Of a stretch of 64,000 nucleotides of DNA, positions 12,837 to 23,932 are shown in pieces. The notes beneath the pieces were generated by a model that did no database searches, was not told where the DNA came from, and was given only the letters and a program-made list of their open reading frames with translations. The position numbers and the translations under genes were made by a program. How positions within the stretch are numbered: the first letter of the stretch is position 1; the number at the start of each line of letters is the position of its first letter. This stretch comes from Cycas panzhihuaensis (lineage: Eukaryota > Cycadophyta): assembly GCA_023213395.1 (NCBI GenBank), contig CM041465.1, positions 196,609,741-196,673,740 on the forward strand. The letters run 5' to 3'.

Positions 12837-13163
12837 TGTTAGAAAATACCAAATAGATAAATAAGGCATAGAATCATTTACGTATATAATAGTCTCAAAC
12901 ATAATAAGCACATGGAATAATAGATTTGATGTGGGAACCCTTTCGAGAAAAACTCACCACAAAAATATATTATTACAGTTTGACAAATCTACGTGTAATA
13001 TTATAATAGATTTTATTATTTATTTATAGATCATAAGTGCTTCATATATTTACAATGTATTACATTTGTTAGCCCAATATACATCATAATATTACATCAA
13101 GAATATTCGCACAATATCTCCACATTTAGATTAGTCAGTAAGTGATAATATATCACTATAACA
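12837..13163 (-). repeat. Copia-3 5' LTR
   Basis: 327 bp; ends TAACA directly before the primer-binding site on the element strand. It is 9 bp longer than its partner because of small indels. Confidence 0.88.
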
Positions 13164-15803
13164 TTAGAGATGGTATAACTCTTGTGAAGCCTTCATAGAG
13201 CACTCCTTTATTCTATCCTAATTGATGTCATGAGTAGATTTTATATAACCATCCTTCAACTCATAAATATCTTGTGCAATATATTTGTGTAATTGGGATC
13301 ACTTCTAAGCATGTTATCTACCTATCCTTTTAAGTGCTCAATATTCTTTATATCTTTAGAATCCTTGCTTCTAAAGAGACTATTCTATTACCCTTTGAGG
13401 TATGGGATTAGATGCTATTTGGGAAAATAATATTTATTAGTTTAAAACCAACTAACAAGACTAGGATTTTATCAAACTCCACTCCTAAGAAGAGTAGCCA
13501 ATTTAAGAACTCTTCAATGATCTACCTCTTAGTTTCACCAAAGATTATAGTGGCAAGGAGTAATTACATCTTGATGTGGTTCTTTGTACCATTCTAAGGT
13601 GCTTGCCTCAACTTTTCTTTCCTTTATACTTTGATGATTACTTTCTTACTTGCATAGAAAGGTTTAAGGTGTCACACTTTGTTGAGGGTTTTCTTAGTCA
13701 GAATAGAGTTCCTATTTATCTTGATGACCTCACCCTATAATAAGCTTAAACTATAACCCTCTCCAAAATAAGGGTAAACTATCCATATTTTTTAATGATC
13801 CTAAAGTACAACCATCTCCCTATAAGTGCAATGCTCAAGGGAATAGGCTTTTATGCTCTCCCATGGTCATGAGATTGTTGAAACTCTAAATGGGAAATTA
13901 GAAATGGTATAGATTTTAGTGTGACAAACCTAGTGATAGAAGAGAGTACTTAGAAGGATAGATCCCTATGAGAATTAGGGGCCAAGAAGGGCCTTGACAA
14001 GGTGTAGGTTTTGAAAATCCTTCAATACTTGGGAATAACCAAAGGAGAATTTAACATGCCTTGGAAGATTTATAATCTACTGAATAGGTTCTTAGATCTA
14101 TTTGAGAGGCAATTAGTCTCTTTTTAAGAAGTGCGATATAAACATTAGTTAGTTGTAGTTACTCAGCAACGATGGGTATTCCTATGATTCTTATTAGACA
14201 TGTTCTTTAAGCTACACTTGATTCCTCTCCATTAGTGGGGAGGAAGGGCGAGGGGGTGCCAATGTAATTCAAATTTCCATTCCTGAAAGATCAGCATTAG
14301 TTGTTTTATCAAGTGGCTTCAATTGCTAGGCAAACTAATTAATCCCAAACTTATGAGAATAGTATACCTAATCCTTTTTTTTTACTCTCTCCTAATATTG
14401 AGGATGTTTCTCTCATTTCCTACTTCTTTCTATTCTTCCTCTTAGAGTTTCCTTACTCTAAAATCAAGTATAAACTACATGTATAAATTATTTCTCTAAA
14501 AATCTTAAAAAATAATAAATTCACAAAAAAACAAAAAGAAGTGCATGTCTTTTTTTTTACTTTCTTCCTTTGGTTCTAATTCCTCTAGAACCTCTCATTC
14601 CCCAACTTAATTCGATGAGATTGTTCTTAGTTACAGGTCTAGTTAGTCATCTTCTTCATCTATGTAACATTCCTTATCATTTAGATGAGTTTGATTTCAA
14701 ACAAATTAGTGTCATTACTTGCCAAGAATTCTTTCATCCCTCAACTGATTATACCTATATTTCACTTGTGTTTAAGAATTGCCAAGTATTCTTTCATCTC
14801 TTAATTGATTCTAACCATGGTCAAGAAATCTTTCTACATTCAAAATAAGCTCACCAGTGATCTCTGATTCACTTTGCCAATAACCTATCCCCATTGTCAA
14901 TTTTGCGTCATGTAGAATCTTCATTGTAACATGCCTCTCTAATTTAATCTACTTTCTCTCTTAGGGTTATTGGTTGCATCTCATCCTTTAGACACTCATA
15001 GACACTATGATTAAACATCCTTTAAGCTATCCATGGTTTATCCGTCAAGGATATGGTTTGAGGATCTTCACTACCCATGCTTCATTAAAAAACACTCTTG
15101 TTGTAATTTGTAAGGCTTAATGCCCCATCTATAGGCCAATCATCATACCTTTCAAAACAAGTTACTCTTAGTGCCCACCTTATCATAACAAACATCGTGT
15201 GTTAACGATAGTCAACTTGTCTATTAGGACAAGCATAAGATCAAATGAAGTGTAACATCTAGAAAGTGAGTACGGTGATACTTAGTTCACTATGGCCCTT
15301 ATTTGAATTGTTGTATGGAGTAATACCCTTCCTCTCTTCTCCCCACCCCCGCCCCCCCTAATCCCCCTCTCAAAAAAATAAAAATAAAAAGAAAGAAAGA
15401 AAAGAGAAAAAAGAAATAGAAAAAAAAAAAGAGATTTATATATCAATATGTATACATTTTTGCATGTTCTTAGTATATAGAAAAAGTTACATGTCAGTGT
15501 CATTTCCACCTATAAATATATAATTTGTGTCTAGTTCTATACATCATTTAGGTCCTTTGAATCTAGTTGTTTGGGCCCATTGTAGCTTCAATTGTGATCA
15601 AATATATTTAGCATAAGGGAGGTTCAAATAGACTAGCTTTAGAAAGTATAATTATGGTAAGGAAACCAAATAATGGGGCCCACCTCCTTAAATTCAAACC
15701 CAAGATATTTGATATGAGTCCCATATTTGTAGCTTGATTCCTATGCAATCCCTCTATTTGATAATTTATTTATAATTTATTATCCACTACTCCCATGGCA
15801 TTA
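13164..15803 (+). other. Tat-2 internal sequence, mostly unassigned
   Basis: After the Copia-3 insertion Tat-2 resumes. Around 13950-14070 plus-strand fragments (GAKKGLDK-like, then NNQR) recall the glycine-rich G-patch segment found between gag and protease in Tat elements, but this is weak. The open stretch 14570-14848 has no motif I recognise. No reverse transcriptase or integrase signature (YxDD, DNGxxF, HHCC) was found. Bases 15340-15430 are a C-rich run followed by an A/G-rich run. Confidence 0.35.
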
Positions 15804-16120
15804 AACATTCATATTGATGGGGAGAGCTAGAGGAATCAAGGGTCATCTACTACTATGTGAATCATCTATGACCAAATGGGTAATGTCTTAACTAGAGTTG
15901 AAGTCTATATTCCTAAAGCTACCAATAATTTAGCTAAATACACAACCATTATAACTACCCTAAGTGATGATTTACAATTTCATACTAGACCAATTAATTT
16001 ATTTTATAATTTGGAGGCCATCATTTACCAACTTTCTTATGTTTACCAAGCTCACTTACGGGCTCTTTTATCTACCACCATATCCTTTCTATCTCACTTC
16101 TTTTCCATTTCCATTTAATA
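15804..16120 (+). pseudogene. Tat-2 archaeal-type RNase H (aRNH) remnant
   Basis: One plus-strand frame runs NIHIDGES, stop, RNQGSSTT ... PKATNNLAKYTTIITTL ... NLEAIIYQLSYVYQAHLRAL. This follows the RNase HI-like pattern DGxSRGNxG, ATNNxAEYxAIIxAL, xQLxGxYxxxxxxLRxL used by Tat elements for their second RNase H. The first catalytic Asp (IDG) is kept; the Glu of NNEAE is Leu here. The frame survives over about 100 codons with two stops. Its place as the last coding domain before 3' tandem repeats mirrors Tat-3 (20925-21310). Confidence 0.7.
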
Positions 16121-16217
16121 TGTTCCACATAGTTAAAATGTTAAAGTCAACTCACTTGTGTCCCACATCCTTAATCACCATTGATCTTAACTTTATCATC
16201 TCTAAACTAGGGCCATT

Positions 16218-16388
16218 ACACTCTGTGATGTGTATAAACTAGCTAAACACTCTATGATGAGTATAAACTAGTTGAACACTCTGTAATGAGTATAAACTAG
16301 CTAAACACTCTACAATAAGTATAAACTAATTGAACATTTTATGATGAGTATAAACTAGCTTACCACTTTTGCATGAGTATAAATTAAA
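16218..16388. repeat. Tandem repeat, 29-bp unit (58-bp dimer), about six copies
   Basis: The unit is acactct(g/a)(t/c)(g/a)atgagtataaacta with endings that alternate agctaa and agttga/attga, so copies 1 and 3 resemble each other, as do 2 and 4: a dimeric higher-order unit. Copies begin at 16218, 16247, 16276, 16305 and 16334; a partial sixth ends near 16388. It lies just after the aRNH of Tat-2. Confidence 0.85.
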
Positions 16389-16439
16389 CATACATATCAT
16401 ATATAAGAAAAAGGACTAAAATTCCAAAAACATATATTC

Positions 16440-17000
16440 CAATATTAGTGTAGACTACCTTTGAACCATTGATCACTAACAGGGTTGAACTATAGTGGGC
16501 CAAATCTATGACATAATTTTGTAACATATGAATCCATTTAATAAGTTCCAAGATATATTTTCTTCCTCTGAGACTCTGTGCTCCTGATTACTCAAGAGTT
16601 TAAAACAACTATTAAATAGGTTAAACTATGATGACTATACCTTTGAATCACTAAACACTAATAGGGATAAACTATGGTGGCTCAAACCTATGATATAATT
16701 TTACCACATCTCTCCAAAAATCAACCTCTAACAAGGTAAAACTATGGTGGGTATCTCCTTCAAAAATCTCATACACAAAAGAGGCTAAATTATGGTGCTC
16801 TAACTATGTGACATAAGTCCCCTTAGTGTGGTGCTTCCTAAATAAAACTAAAAATCACCTTATGAAACTTTGAACTTCCAATCACTTAAGAGTCCAAAAT
16901 GACCACTAAAAAGGTTAAGCTATGGCAACCACCCCTCTAAAATTCAACCATTAATAAGGTCAAACTATGATGGGTATAACAACTCTTGAATAAGTTTAAA
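16440..17000. repeat. Degenerate dispersed repeats in Tat-2 3' region
   Basis: A motif close to aacaaggttaaactatggtgg recurs at irregular spacing near 16480, 16660, 16730, 16770, 16910 and 16955, often with a following run like ctatgacataa. It is too diverged for a clean period by eye. Confidence 0.5.
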
Positions 17001-17128
17001 ATACATAATGTACATACCTTTTTTATTTTTATTCCATAGTTTAGATGTTCAAAAAACCCAAAAGGCATAAAAAAGTCAAAAAAGCACAAATTTTAAGAGT
17101 ATTTTCTTCCAAGATAATTAGTTCTGTT

Positions 17129-20100
17129 TGGAAGTACGCCTCTCAGGGGTCACTAAAGATAAGGAGATTTAAGCCAATACTATCACTACGTCAAGCACTT
17201 AAAAGTCCTCGAAGGTAGGGGATAGGTCACCCACAAAGGGAATCCATGTGTTAGAATGTAGGTTCAAAGCCCCGTAAATAGCACACAAGACTTTCTCTCT
17301 TGGCAAGGTCCTTGTCGAGTTTGAGTTAGGCAAGGGTGTTTCTAATTTACCAAGTAGCCTGAGCAAAGACTCTCCTATCCTAATAGGAGAAGGAAGGAGA
17401 GAAAAGATCAAGCTGCTCTTCCAAGGAAGAAGGGAAGTAAAAGAGATAGGATCTAACAGGATATGGGCCTATGGAACAAGTGAGAGGAATAATCGGTTGA
17501 AGGGTGTGAAGGGGATTTGGTATATAGAAACCAAATTCGAGAAACAAGATTAATGGTGTGTTTCAATAAAGATCACCTAAAGGGGGTGCCTCTAGGGTTT
17601 AGGCTAAAAAGAGGCAAATTGATTAATTACCCTAAGAGTTTTAGGTAGTGTTTTAGTCTTGTTTAAAGAGTAAGATGGTGTGGAAATGCAAGATATCAAT
17701 CTCAAAAGAGTATATCTCAACAAAAATGCTCTCTCTCTCTCTCTCTTATTTTCATCAATGAAAGTTTAGTTAAAGGAAGAGAGGGTGAAAGGGCAATAAA
17801 GCATATGAATGACCTATGTAACCTTTCCTAATGATGCATGGAAGAAGGATAACTATCAAAGCCAAATCTCACCTTCCTAATCCTACCCTTATACATGTGC
17901 ATACGAATGGAATGCAAAAAGGGGGGTGTAACAAGGAAAAAGAAAAACTTTCTATGGGTTCACCACTTTTTCCTTTAAGGGGAGGAATAAGAGGAGTACT
18001 TATTTAGGCTACCCTTTTCTATGCTCATTCAAGTGGAAAGGAGGAACCAAGTCTATGCATACTAATGCAAAAATGAGAGTGCAAATATTAAGGTGCTCCT
18101 TTTTACTTTTCCTTTGATGAATGCAGGTAAACAAGTAAATGATTACTAGCTACATACAAACACAACCAATTTCCTTTTGGGAGGAAGGGGGGAGAAGCAA
18201 AGAAATAAGGAAGGAGAGAAAGGTTAGAAGGGGTGCATCTAGAAATGAGCCAGTCGATGGAGTGCCTCTCATATCCTTTCTTTGCCTTCCTTTCACCAGT
18301 CACCTTACACTCTAAGTTATGATTGACATTGTAGATGAAACCATATGTGAGGCTTCCTTACCTTCTCTGAAATGCACTATAAAAAAAGTAAAGAACTTAA
18401 ACGAAAGCTTCAAAGAAAAATAAATGTAAATGAGGCCAACGTACCTTCTAATTTACAACAGGGTTTTGCTTGCTCAAGATGGGTGGTATTCTCATGTGAA
18501 TAAACCCTTTCAACAATAAGCAATAACATGTATGTGTGTATATGTAGATGTGTATGCATATGTTGTACTAGAATGAAGTTTAAACTTGTTAAATATTTTG
18601 GATAAAGGAAATAATACGTGTTACAACTTTCCTTATATGCCAAAATATTTTGAAAAAAAACATCTAAGGGGAACAAAAGGGGGGTTTAAAGGTAGGAGAA
18701 ATGAGAGCCTCGAAATGGCTAGCTCCCATAACTAAGCTATGTCATACATGCTTGGGTACTCCAATAATTATTTAAGGAAGGATTAAAATCTCTAAATAAA
18801 CAAAAGAGGCAACTTACAAGAAGTACAAGAAGTTTCAAAAGTTGTAAAAAAAAAAAAAAATGTAAATGCTGCAAAATTCACAATGTTGTAACATTTTCAA
18901 GGTATGTAAGAAAAGTGTAGATCTCATAAAATAACAAAGCATATGAGGAAATTTACTACCAAATATTATGTATAAAGGTTGATTGCAAGAATTGCAAGGG
19001 CTGTAAATGTTACAATCAATAGAGGCCCTCACCCAAGGGGTTTGTTGGTATGTAGGATGAATACAGAGTAGGAAACCAAGAGAGGTAGGGGGATGCCCTA
19101 AAGGATATGGATGTAGGATTCAGAACTCCAGTCATGAACTCCTCTTCTCCCTCTAAAGAGAGTCTCACAATCCACCTAGCTAAGCCCAAAGAATGCCCAA
19201 GGGATATGGAGGTGCAACCAAAGGAGAAAAGAAGGGTTTGCCTTCCTTTAGACACCCAAAAGAGATAAAAATATATGCTGAACTTGCAACAAATAGAGTT
19301 ATTAACCAATTACACCTACCAAAAGAAAGGAACAACAAGAAATAAACCTATTTGTAGCCATAAAACTAAAGTAAAATGGATGTTTACCTCATATGCAAAT
19401 GAAAAGGGATAAGGATCCTGCTTGCTAGGTGAAGAAGGGGCTCCTTTTGGAGGTAAGAAAGAGACTCAAAACCTTGAAAATCCTATTGCTACTGCTAGAG
19501 TGAGAACCATGGAGGAAAGATCTACTAGAGGAGGTCTAGTTTAGACCTACATTTAGGGTTTTACCCTTGGAGAAGAAGAGAATAATAAGAGAGATCAGAA
19601 GTGTAGGTAAGAGGAATTTTTTTCCTTTTATATGAGAGCTAAGAGAGGTAAAATGAACTTAAATTTGGGTTTTTATGTCTAAATTAGGGTTCTCAAGTGA
19701 TTAGGGTTTGCTTTGGATGGGAAACAGTGGTTTGCCACATGTCATTCCCATAATAAATGTGAAACTAGCTATTGTTAGGCCTTGAAAGTTAATAGATAGT
19801 TGCCCTATGGCAAACTTCGCAGTGTTGTGAAGTTTAGTATAGTACCGCAAATATTATTGTGGTGTGAACAAAATACAAAGAAAAATAAAAAAGAAACCTA
19901 AAGACCCCTAAAAGAAGAGTCTCAGAGTGTAAAAGAGAGATATACTAGACTAGTGAGGCCTTTAGGGAACCTCTAGGCATTGATGGGGCCTCCCAAATGT
20001 ACAAAGTAGTGCATAAGAGGCCCCAACAAAGGGTATAAATTATATACATAGATGATCAATTTAAAATAATGTGTTAGGAGTTGCGTACAAGGCTAAACAT

Positions 20101-20398
20101 GAGTAAAAAGTAGGCTATAGGGGCCTATGGGTACCTAAGAGTGCTAAGGAGGTTCCATTAGAGGCTGTGTGGCGCCATAGGACCATGGTCTTGAGTCATC
20201 ATAGGCTAGATCATAGTCATAAGCATAAAATAGGCAAGCAAACTAGGTATCTCAACCACGTATGCAATAATATCATATAAAATGTAATCATTAAGTGTAT
20301 TATCACATTTTAGAGTAAATGAGAAGTAAGAGTAGAGATGTATACATGTGCCTACCTAAGAGATGTTATCCATGTCTATTCCTAATAGTCAGGAAACA
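17129..20398 (-). repeat. Tat-3 3' LTR (3,270 bp)
   Basis: It is homologous throughout with 32217-35285 and 40515-40728. Landmarks in order: ggggataggtcacccacaaaggg (17217), a (CT)9 run (17729-17746), ggggggtgtaac (17922), ggcaacttac near 18810, aggccctcacccaagg near 19025 and the end aggaaaca (20391-20398). Short open stretches inside it are non-coding LTR sequence. On the element strand a TATA-like element is degenerate here (ACATAAAAACCC). Confidence 0.9.
17729..17746. repeat. (CT)9 microsatellite in Tat-3 3' LTR
   Basis: 18 bp of pure CT. The same site in the sister LTR (32785-32850) has 33 TC units. Confidence 0.95.
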
Positions 20399-20410
20399 CT
20401 ACCTCCTTAG
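20399..20410 (-). other. Tat-3 polypurine tract
   Basis: The minus strand reads CTAAGGAGGTAG directly before TGTTTCCTG of the 3' LTR. Confidence 0.7.
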
Positions 20411-20924
20411 TAACAGAGCCTCGTCACTAAGAAGCATCTGGTGATGGCAAATGATATCAACATAAAATAATTAGTATCATCTACTAATACAAAAAGTGTC
20501 ATCATCCAAAGGGATTGGTAGGTGTTATGGAAGATTGCATGGATAAGGAAAAGAAATGGAGCAGCATGGAGGCTACCCATGCATTGCCCAAGAATCTGGT
20601 ATGAGAAAATAAGGGGATGTGGGGATTTCCCCCATTACCCTTATGCAAGTTAAGTGTTGTGCAACCTCATAAGCACAATTAATAAGTAAATGTGAGTAGA
20701 GGATTTGTGCATAAGGAGAGTAAAGGTGTGAGAGCATTGTGCCACATATGATATGAAGAATAGAGTGAAGAATCAAACATGGTGGCCATCATAGTTTAAC
20801 CTCATTAGTGGCCTGCTTTTAGAGGTGTAAAGGGATCACAATAAAAGAGAGAAAGATCCTAGAGCCTGGGTGGCCAGGCAACCCATTCAGTTACTTAGGG
20901 AGGATCATCCAAGAGAGGGAGATG
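20411..20924. other. Tat-3 spacer between aRNH and 3' LTR
   Basis: The aRNH frame seems to trail into this stretch on the minus strand (open 20573-20776), but no further domain is recognised. Confidence 0.3.
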
Positions 20925-21310
20925 ACGCTCAAGGATATGATAAACAAGACCATCTACCTTGGCATTCAGATCTTGGGGAATGTGTTGAATATCCATGGAA
21001 GAGAAAAGAGACAAAAAGGACCTAGTGATCAAAGCAAGGGCCCTCAGCCATGGGTAATGCACTTGGTAAACCTAGGTTAGTTATGATATGATGATCTAAG
21101 AGTCATAATAGAGGATGATAGGGCCATGATATAAGTGAAGTACATTTGTAAGGGCTTCGATAATAGTTGTTCACTCAGCCTCATTATTCGTAGCCTCAAG
21201 TAGAAAGATTCCATAACACATATAGTCATATATAGAGGGATCATGAAGGATCCACATGGCTACAAAAGGCCTAGGATTGCCGCGACTTCCTCCATTAGTA
21301 AAGATGAGTA
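20925..21310 (-). pseudogene. Tat-3 archaeal-type RNase H (aRNH) remnant
   Basis: A single minus frame reads LIFTNGGSRGNPRPFVAMW ... GIFLLEATNNEAE, stop, TTIIEAL ... YYDS ... VYQVHYPWLRALALI ... DIQHIPQDLNAKVDGL. This is the RNase HI fold of the second RNase H of Tat elements. Of the four catalytic acidic positions, the first Asp is Asn (FTN), while Glu (NNEAE), Asp (YYDS) and Asp (KVDG) remain. About 128 codons keep frame with a handful of stops. It lies only about 530 bp before the 3' LTR, downstream of integrase, rather than between the first RNase H and integrase. Confidence 0.8.
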
Positions 21311-22555
21311 GCACCATGGCGAAAAAAGAAGAGTTTGAGTTGGTTCATAAAAGAGATGGTGATAACAGTGCCAAGGCACAAAGAGGGTAGTGATGGGGCT
21401 ACAATGACTCAAAAAAGCCACAAATATGGATCATGAGAGGATAGGAGAGGCCTGGAGGTAGGCTACTAGGCTCGAGGGAGGCTTTCCGAATGAAAGAGTG
21501 AGAAAAGGTTAGGGAAAATGCTCTTTTGGGGCCCTTAAGGGTCACAAAAGGGCCTATGAAGGCCTAGAAGGGAGGAGGAACTTACCCTAGGATCCTCAAG
21601 GGCTCAAACAGATGGTAAAACTGGATCCATGATGTTGAAAGAAGCCAAAGGAGTATAAACATTAGTATGTTTCAGAGTAGTGCAAAAAATGACATAGAAG
21701 GAACCTCTAAGAAGCTGAAGGACTCATCATAAATACACCAAAAGGGTATAAAACAGAGCCTGCGGGAGTGAAAAAGGGGTTAGACTCTAAAGACAAAGTG
21801 AATGAGGATGAAGGAGCAATCCTGAGGGCTATCATAGTGAGAAGAACAGAGATGTTGCCCCAAGGGGCCCTGCGCATAAAAGGGCAAAAAGGGTGAAAAT
21901 GGAATTCATTTTCATGGTCCCCATGAGAGATCTAGAGCCCTTCCCTCTTAGTAGTAAGAATATGCTACTACTCAAGTACACCTAATGAGAGATCTAGCCA
22001 TTAGATCAAAGCAAAAAGACAACCATTAGGATCACAGAGATGAATTAGGTGCAATTAGGCCTGATCTAGTGAGTGGATCATCCCCTAGCCATTTTATTTC
22101 GTCAATTAAATTTAATGAGCTTTTTATAGTTTTTCGGGCCCCAAAGGGGCATTTGAGACACCTTGGAGCTTGAATGAGGCCCAAGGAAGGGGAGGACTAG
22201 GGCATTAGGTAGTCCTAGTCTTAGTGGGCCAAGCCTAGCCCACTCAAACTATTTATTTTTTATTTTTTAGGGCCACCCCCCTTTTCAAAGGGGGATCCAC
22301 AACCCCACGGTAAATATCATAATGCAGCAAAGTTTACGATAGGGCCTCCAAGAAAGCAAGAATTTCTTAATGGGACCTGTATCAATGTCTGCAATACTAT
22401 AGAGGTTGACGTGGGGTGAAGACAAAATAGAAGAAAACAGAAAAATAAAAAGAAAAGACCTTGGATGGGTGGATTTGCTCTATTTCAGGGAGCTCTAATC
22501 ATCCAAAGAGAGGTACAACACTTGACAGGAGAGGGTTGATGGATTTTTTACTAGT
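21311..22555. other. Tat-3 spacer between aRNH and antisense ORF
   Basis: I see no coding signature on either strand. A short hairpin, CCCCCTTT-TC-AAAGGGGG, sits at 22277-22294. GGGCCCC-type patches occur near 22137-22148. Confidence 0.35.
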
Positions 22556-23796
22556 TTTTAGTGTGTGTAGGCTGTTCTTATAATTGATAACTGTGAGAAT
22601 ATTAGCATGGCTATGATGAGCTTTATAGAGATGATGACATGATAAGAGCGGATGACCCTATGATGCTATGGGCTCTTAAAGGTTATCAGGATCCCACAAT
22701 ATACATCTGACTAGCATCTATTAGTCAACATAGTATCTCGATGGGATAGACAGAGGTATGTATTCCATCTCCCACAAATAGGAGATGTCATTATCATGTC
22801 GAGAGATATTAGGAGGATCATAAGAGTACCAATAGGAGAAATGCCAACATCACTGAGTACTTTACCTAGAATAGACACTACCCATAGGGAGGCAGCCAGA
22901 TTTTTTATAAGACATAGTTGATGGGATCAGTGAGGAGTATCCATCCATGCTATGGTTTTATTGAGAGTTCCTCATATGAGAAAACTCATCCCTTTGGCTA
23001 TTCTGTACTAGATATCCTAGAAATATAATTACAGGGATATCCTCAAAGGTTGGATGACTACTATCAGGAGATGTGAGGCCAAGGAGAGTTTCGACTGGGC
23101 TACTTTAATAGTAGTCAATATAGTTGATTAGCTAGACCAGGTGTGAGAAGTAGGGAGAGGAGGCTTCTCTTATTCCATGCTACTCCAATGTTGGTTCTTT
23201 GATTATTTTGGAGTGGTGGTGCCACTAAGAGGGCCCCATCCTATCCCAGATAGGGCCCCTATGGTTCACAGGTGGTAGATAAGATTCAGACAGACCAAGG
23301 ACTAGGTCCACATGAGGCGATCAATGGCAGTGACATCTTTGGATCCCCTAACCTTGATGGACTACATAGTGGATCCTTATCAAGCAATCCACTGAGAGAG
23401 TGACGAGAAGGGAGAAGAGCTAGGAGATGAGGGTAGGGATAATAATGGCAGAGATGGAGGAGATGGAGTAGGGCCATTAGGGGCTACAGGAGATGAGGCA
23501 GGTCCATAAGTGGCAACAGGAGGCGATTGACCACCACTAGGACCAACATGTAGGGAGAGAGTTGCTGGTAGATTCCTAACAGTGACCGTGGTTATGGTGG
23601 TAGAAGTAAAGGCAACAATTGCTACAACAGATTAAGGGGTCCTAAGAGAGGAGGGATGGGAGGAAGGAGATGCCTTGGCAGCCCAGGAGGTGGGCGAGGA
23701 GGTAGTACCAGGGATTGAGGAGGTCGAGGTGGTGGCAGAGAGGGTTGTAGCTGAGGAGGTAATCATCAGGGCAAAGGAGCTAGTTGTCCTAGGAGG

Positions 23797-23932
23797 TGAG
23801 ACTCTAACTTGAATTTAGCTTCCATTTGATCATTTGTTGCTTCCCTAGATGATCATATTTTATATCTTGATGCTTTCATATATATATATATATATATATA
23901 TACACACCCTAGATTGATTTATGATGTACAGG
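23797..23932 (+). other. Possible intron in the antisense ORF
   Basis: Between the linker and the coiled-coil segment, coding appearance is lost. The left edge reads gagGTGAGAC and the right edge ATGTACAGgg, plausible GT-AG sites, with an AT-rich body and a TA microsatellite. Position and intron status are inference from sequence texture alone. Confidence 0.25.
23878..23902. repeat. (AT)n microsatellite
   Basis: 25 bp of alternating A and T, inside the possible intron of the antisense ORF. Confidence 0.95.

Larger units (their letters stand above)
8899..13163 (-). mobile_element. Copia-3: Ty1/copia element with internal deletions
   Basis: LTRs are at 8899-9216 (318 bp) and 12837-13163 (327 bp). 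On the element strand the polypurine tract AAGAGGGGA (9217-9225) precedes the 3' LTR, and the primer-binding site TGGTATTAGAGTAGAT (12821-12836) follows the 5' LTR. Flanking pentamers TTAAG (8894-8898) and TTAGA (13164-13168) may be a decayed target duplication. It belongs to the same family as Copia-6: LTR starts, the leader motif gaaccctttc(a/g)agaaaa and the sequence beside the polypurine tract agree. At 4.27 kb it is short. RNase H (about 9240-9600) passes directly into the N-terminal part of the reverse transcriptase (about 9610-9800), so the catalytic core is missing. Confidence 0.85.
7150..17128 (+). mobile_element. Tat-2: decayed plus-strand Ty3/gypsy (Tat-like) element
   Basis: The element is recognised from two plus-strand coding remnants in the right order: gag at about 7200-7534 and an archaeal-type RNase H at about 15804-16120, with Copia-3 inserted between them (8899-13163). 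A 29-bp tandem repeat and degenerate repeats follow the RNase H, a known habit of Tat 3' untranslated regions. I see no reverse transcriptase or integrase between 13164 and 15800, so an internal deletion is likely. LTRs were not found: the left end abuts truncated Copia-1, and the right end is cut by Tat-3 at 17129. Sequence after 40733 may be its continuation, which I could not prove. Confidence 0.55.

Noticed and set aside
17199-17411. Two similar proteins at 17199-17411 and 32254-32466 (minus), suggesting a duplicated gene
   Set aside because: They occupy the same place in the two Tat-3 LTRs; the similarity comes from the LTR duplication, and neither has a known domain.
22277-22294. Short G/C hairpin as a terminator or regulatory stem
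   Set aside because: An 8-bp stem in a decayed spacer with no conserved partner; it could arise by chance.
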